64,000 nucleotides of DNA from Nostoc sp. JL34 (GTDB lineage Bacteria; Cyanobacteriota; Cyanobacteriia; Cyanobacteriales; Nostocaceae): positions 1 through 64,000 of the forward strand of contig NZ_JABXKQ010000116.1 of NCBI RefSeq assembly GCF_017114945.1, written 5' to 3'. The position numbers and the translations under genes are program-made. The notes beneath the pieces are model-generated. The model searched no databases, was not told the origin of the DNA, and saw only the letters and a program-made list of their open reading frames with translations. Below are positions 62,663-64,000 of the stretch, piece by piece. Within the stretch, counting starts at the first letter, position 1; every line of letters starts with the position of its first letter.

Positions 62663-63961
62663 TTATCTTTGATTCCACTCTTGTGCCGCATCTTCTACAG
62701 CTTTATCTACAGTCTTCTCGCCTAACATAGCTGCTTGTAAGTTCTCATAAACTGCCTTTTGCAGTTTGTTGAAATCCTTCAAGGTAGGGGTCAATATTTC
62801 TGCCTTTGGCAGTTCTTCAGCACTCATAACTCGCGCTTTTTCTATTGTTGAAGCATTAGCTGGAACATCTTTAAAGTAAGTATCAGACAATGCTTTGATT
62901 GTAGAAGGTAGGACATTTGCAGCTTTAGCAAAGGCTAACTGATTTTTGTCATTGGTGACAAATAAAGCAAACTTCACAGCACCATCAGGTTGTTTGCTAT
63001 CGCGGGGAATAACTATGTTCATCACCGCGACATTTTTCTTGCCTGTGTCACCAGTGAGTTGAGGTGCTATTCCCGAAGCTTGAGCAATTTTTGGAGCATT
63101 ATTAGCGATCGTTTTCAGGAACTCTGGCCCAGAAGCTAGAAACGCAGTCTCTCCAGATTGGTATAAATCAATCGCGTGGCGATGTCCTTGGGTTAAAGCT
63201 TCTTTAGGAAGTAAACCTTTTTTATACAGATCTACCCAATACTGAAACGCTGCCTTCCCTGGTGCTGAATTAAACGCTGCTTTACCATCAGCATCTATTA
63301 GGGTTACTCCCATTTGCACGAAAGATTCCAGCACTTCACCGGAATCTTGCGGTACGAAAGTCACAAAAAAGGCATATTTCCCTGTCTTATCTTTAATTTG
63401 TTGGGCTGCTTGTGCTAATTCTCCGTATGTTGCAGGTACTTTATTGATACCTGCCTGTTTTAATAAATCAGTGTTATAAATGGTTAACCGTGTGGTGAGA
63501 TACCAGGGAATCCCAAAACTCTTGCCATTAAGCGTACAAGATTCCCAGATATTCGGCAGATAGGAGGAACGTACATCATTTGGGACTTTCGCATCTAAAT
63601 CTAACCAGGCATTTCGTCCGGCAAGTTGGGAAGCAAAACCCGGATTGAGGTTAACTACATCAGGTGGCGTTTTTGCGGAGACAGCTGTTAATATTTTGTT
63701 CTCCATTGCTGCCCAAGGTATATCAACCCAGTTAACCTTTATACCTGGATTTTGCGATTCAAAATTTGCAATTAAGCTTTTGAAGTAGTCGGTAAATTGA
63801 GGTTGGAGTTGCATTGTCCAAAACTCAACAGTTGCCACTCCTGAAGTAGCTTGTTTTGTACTTTTACTAACATTGCCTGTACTGCAACTTACAATCCAAG
63901 TGGTTAATAAGCCAAGCAGTACGAAAGCAACAAGTTGTTTAAATTTTCGCAATTGAATCAT
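62663..63961 (-). CDS. ABC-type sugar-binding lipoprotein (family 1 solute-binding protein)
   Basis: A 432-residue periplasmic binding protein of a carbohydrate importer. It has a lipoprotein signal with lipobox IVSC (Cys26). The mature part shows family 1 features: VEFWTMQLQPQF, FESQNPGIKVNWVDIPW, KTPPDVVNLNPGFASQLAGR and LASGPEFLKTIANNAPKIA. The sugar is unknown. The start is near the window edge; permease and ATPase genes, if adjacent, are outside. Confidence 0.93.
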   Translation of the reverse strand: MIQLRKFKQLVAFVLLGLLTTWIVSCSTGNVSKSTKQATSGVATVEFWTMQLQPQFTDYFKSLIANFESQNPGIKVNWVDIPWAAMENKILTAVSAKTPPDVVNLNPGFASQLAGRNAWLDLDAKVPNDVRSSYLPNIWESCTLNGKSFGIPWYLTTRLTIYNTDLLKQAGINKVPATYGELAQAAQQIKDKTGKYAFFVTFVPQDSGEVLESFVQMGVTLIDADGKAAFNSAPGKAAFQYWVDLYKKGLLPKEALTQGHRHAIDLYQSGETAFLASGPEFLKTIANNAPKIAQASGIAPQLTGDTGKKNVAVMNIVIPRDSKQPDGAVKFALFVTNDKNQLAFAKAANVLPSTIKALSDTYFKDVPANASTIEKARVMSAEELPKAEILTPTLKDFNKLQKAVYENLQAAMLGEKTVDKAVEDAAQEWNQR

Positions 63962-64000
63962 TTTCCCAGTATTTTTACGCTTGATCAGTGTGAAAAGCTT

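Overview
The window is a contiguous piece of a filamentous, probably heterocyst-forming cyanobacterial chromosome (Nostocales; Nostoc, Tolypothrix or Calothrix-like). Evidence: an ntcA gene, the photosystem II small protein psbY, several protein families restricted to cyanobacteria (DUF3084, DUF3146, a TIGR02652-like protein), many HIP1 octamers (GCGATCGC), and intergenic strings of heptanucleotide repeats (CCCAATG, CCCCAGT, CCCCTGC, AATTCAG, ATCTAAA) of the STRR type known from heterocystous strains. No rRNA, tRNA, CRISPR array or intact insertion sequence was seen.

Layout. 1-6.8 kb: 21-bp tandem repeats, a FecCD-type iron/cobalamin permease, a small multidrug exporter, an Eis-like acetyltransferase, a decayed response-regulator fragment overlapped on the other strand by a possible double-glycine leader peptide gene, and an AMIN/beta-lactamase-fold protein. 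6.8-15.1 kb: a di-haem peroxidase-like cytochrome, pgk, a universal stress protein, a GDYXXLXY/DUF2157 membrane pair and an RsmB-type RNA methyltransferase. 15.3-21.3 kb: one large bimodular NRPS (A-T-C-A-T-TE) whose second adenylation domain carries a serine specificity code. 21.3-23.2 kb: a 1.9-kb AT-rich, structured non-coding region between the divergent NRPS and exopolysaccharide genes.

23.2-39.1 kb is a complete Wzx/Wzy-dependent exopolysaccharide locus: initiating sugar transferase, flippase, three GT4 glycosyltransferases, a polymerase/ligase-family membrane protein and a Wzc-like co-polymerase/tyrosine kinase read rightwards, followed by a secreted beta-helix protein and a Wza-like export protein on the minus strand. 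Together these cover priming, chain building, flipping, polymerisation, length control and export.

39.5-64 kb is mostly housekeeping: ABC ATPase, hisB, fabI, ntcA (with an NtcA box in its own promoter), DUF3084, YqgF-like nuclease, DUF3146, aldo/keto reductase, RimJ-like acetyltransferase, amidase, an unrecognised coiled-coil/repeat protein, an IS66-like remnant, a desaturase-like protein, map, a cupredoxin, a two-domain M16 peptidase, a VOC protein, a gamma-carbonic anhydrase-like protein, psbY, folC and an ABC sugar-binding lipoprotein.

The features most worth a second look are the orphan NRPS with its EntF-like Ser module and thioesterase, dispersed repeats inserted in frame within coding genes (NRPS A2 domain, M16 peptidase), a family of MITE-like inverted-repeat elements, a 44-bp perfect palindrome, and structured non-coding stretches that may hold small RNAs.
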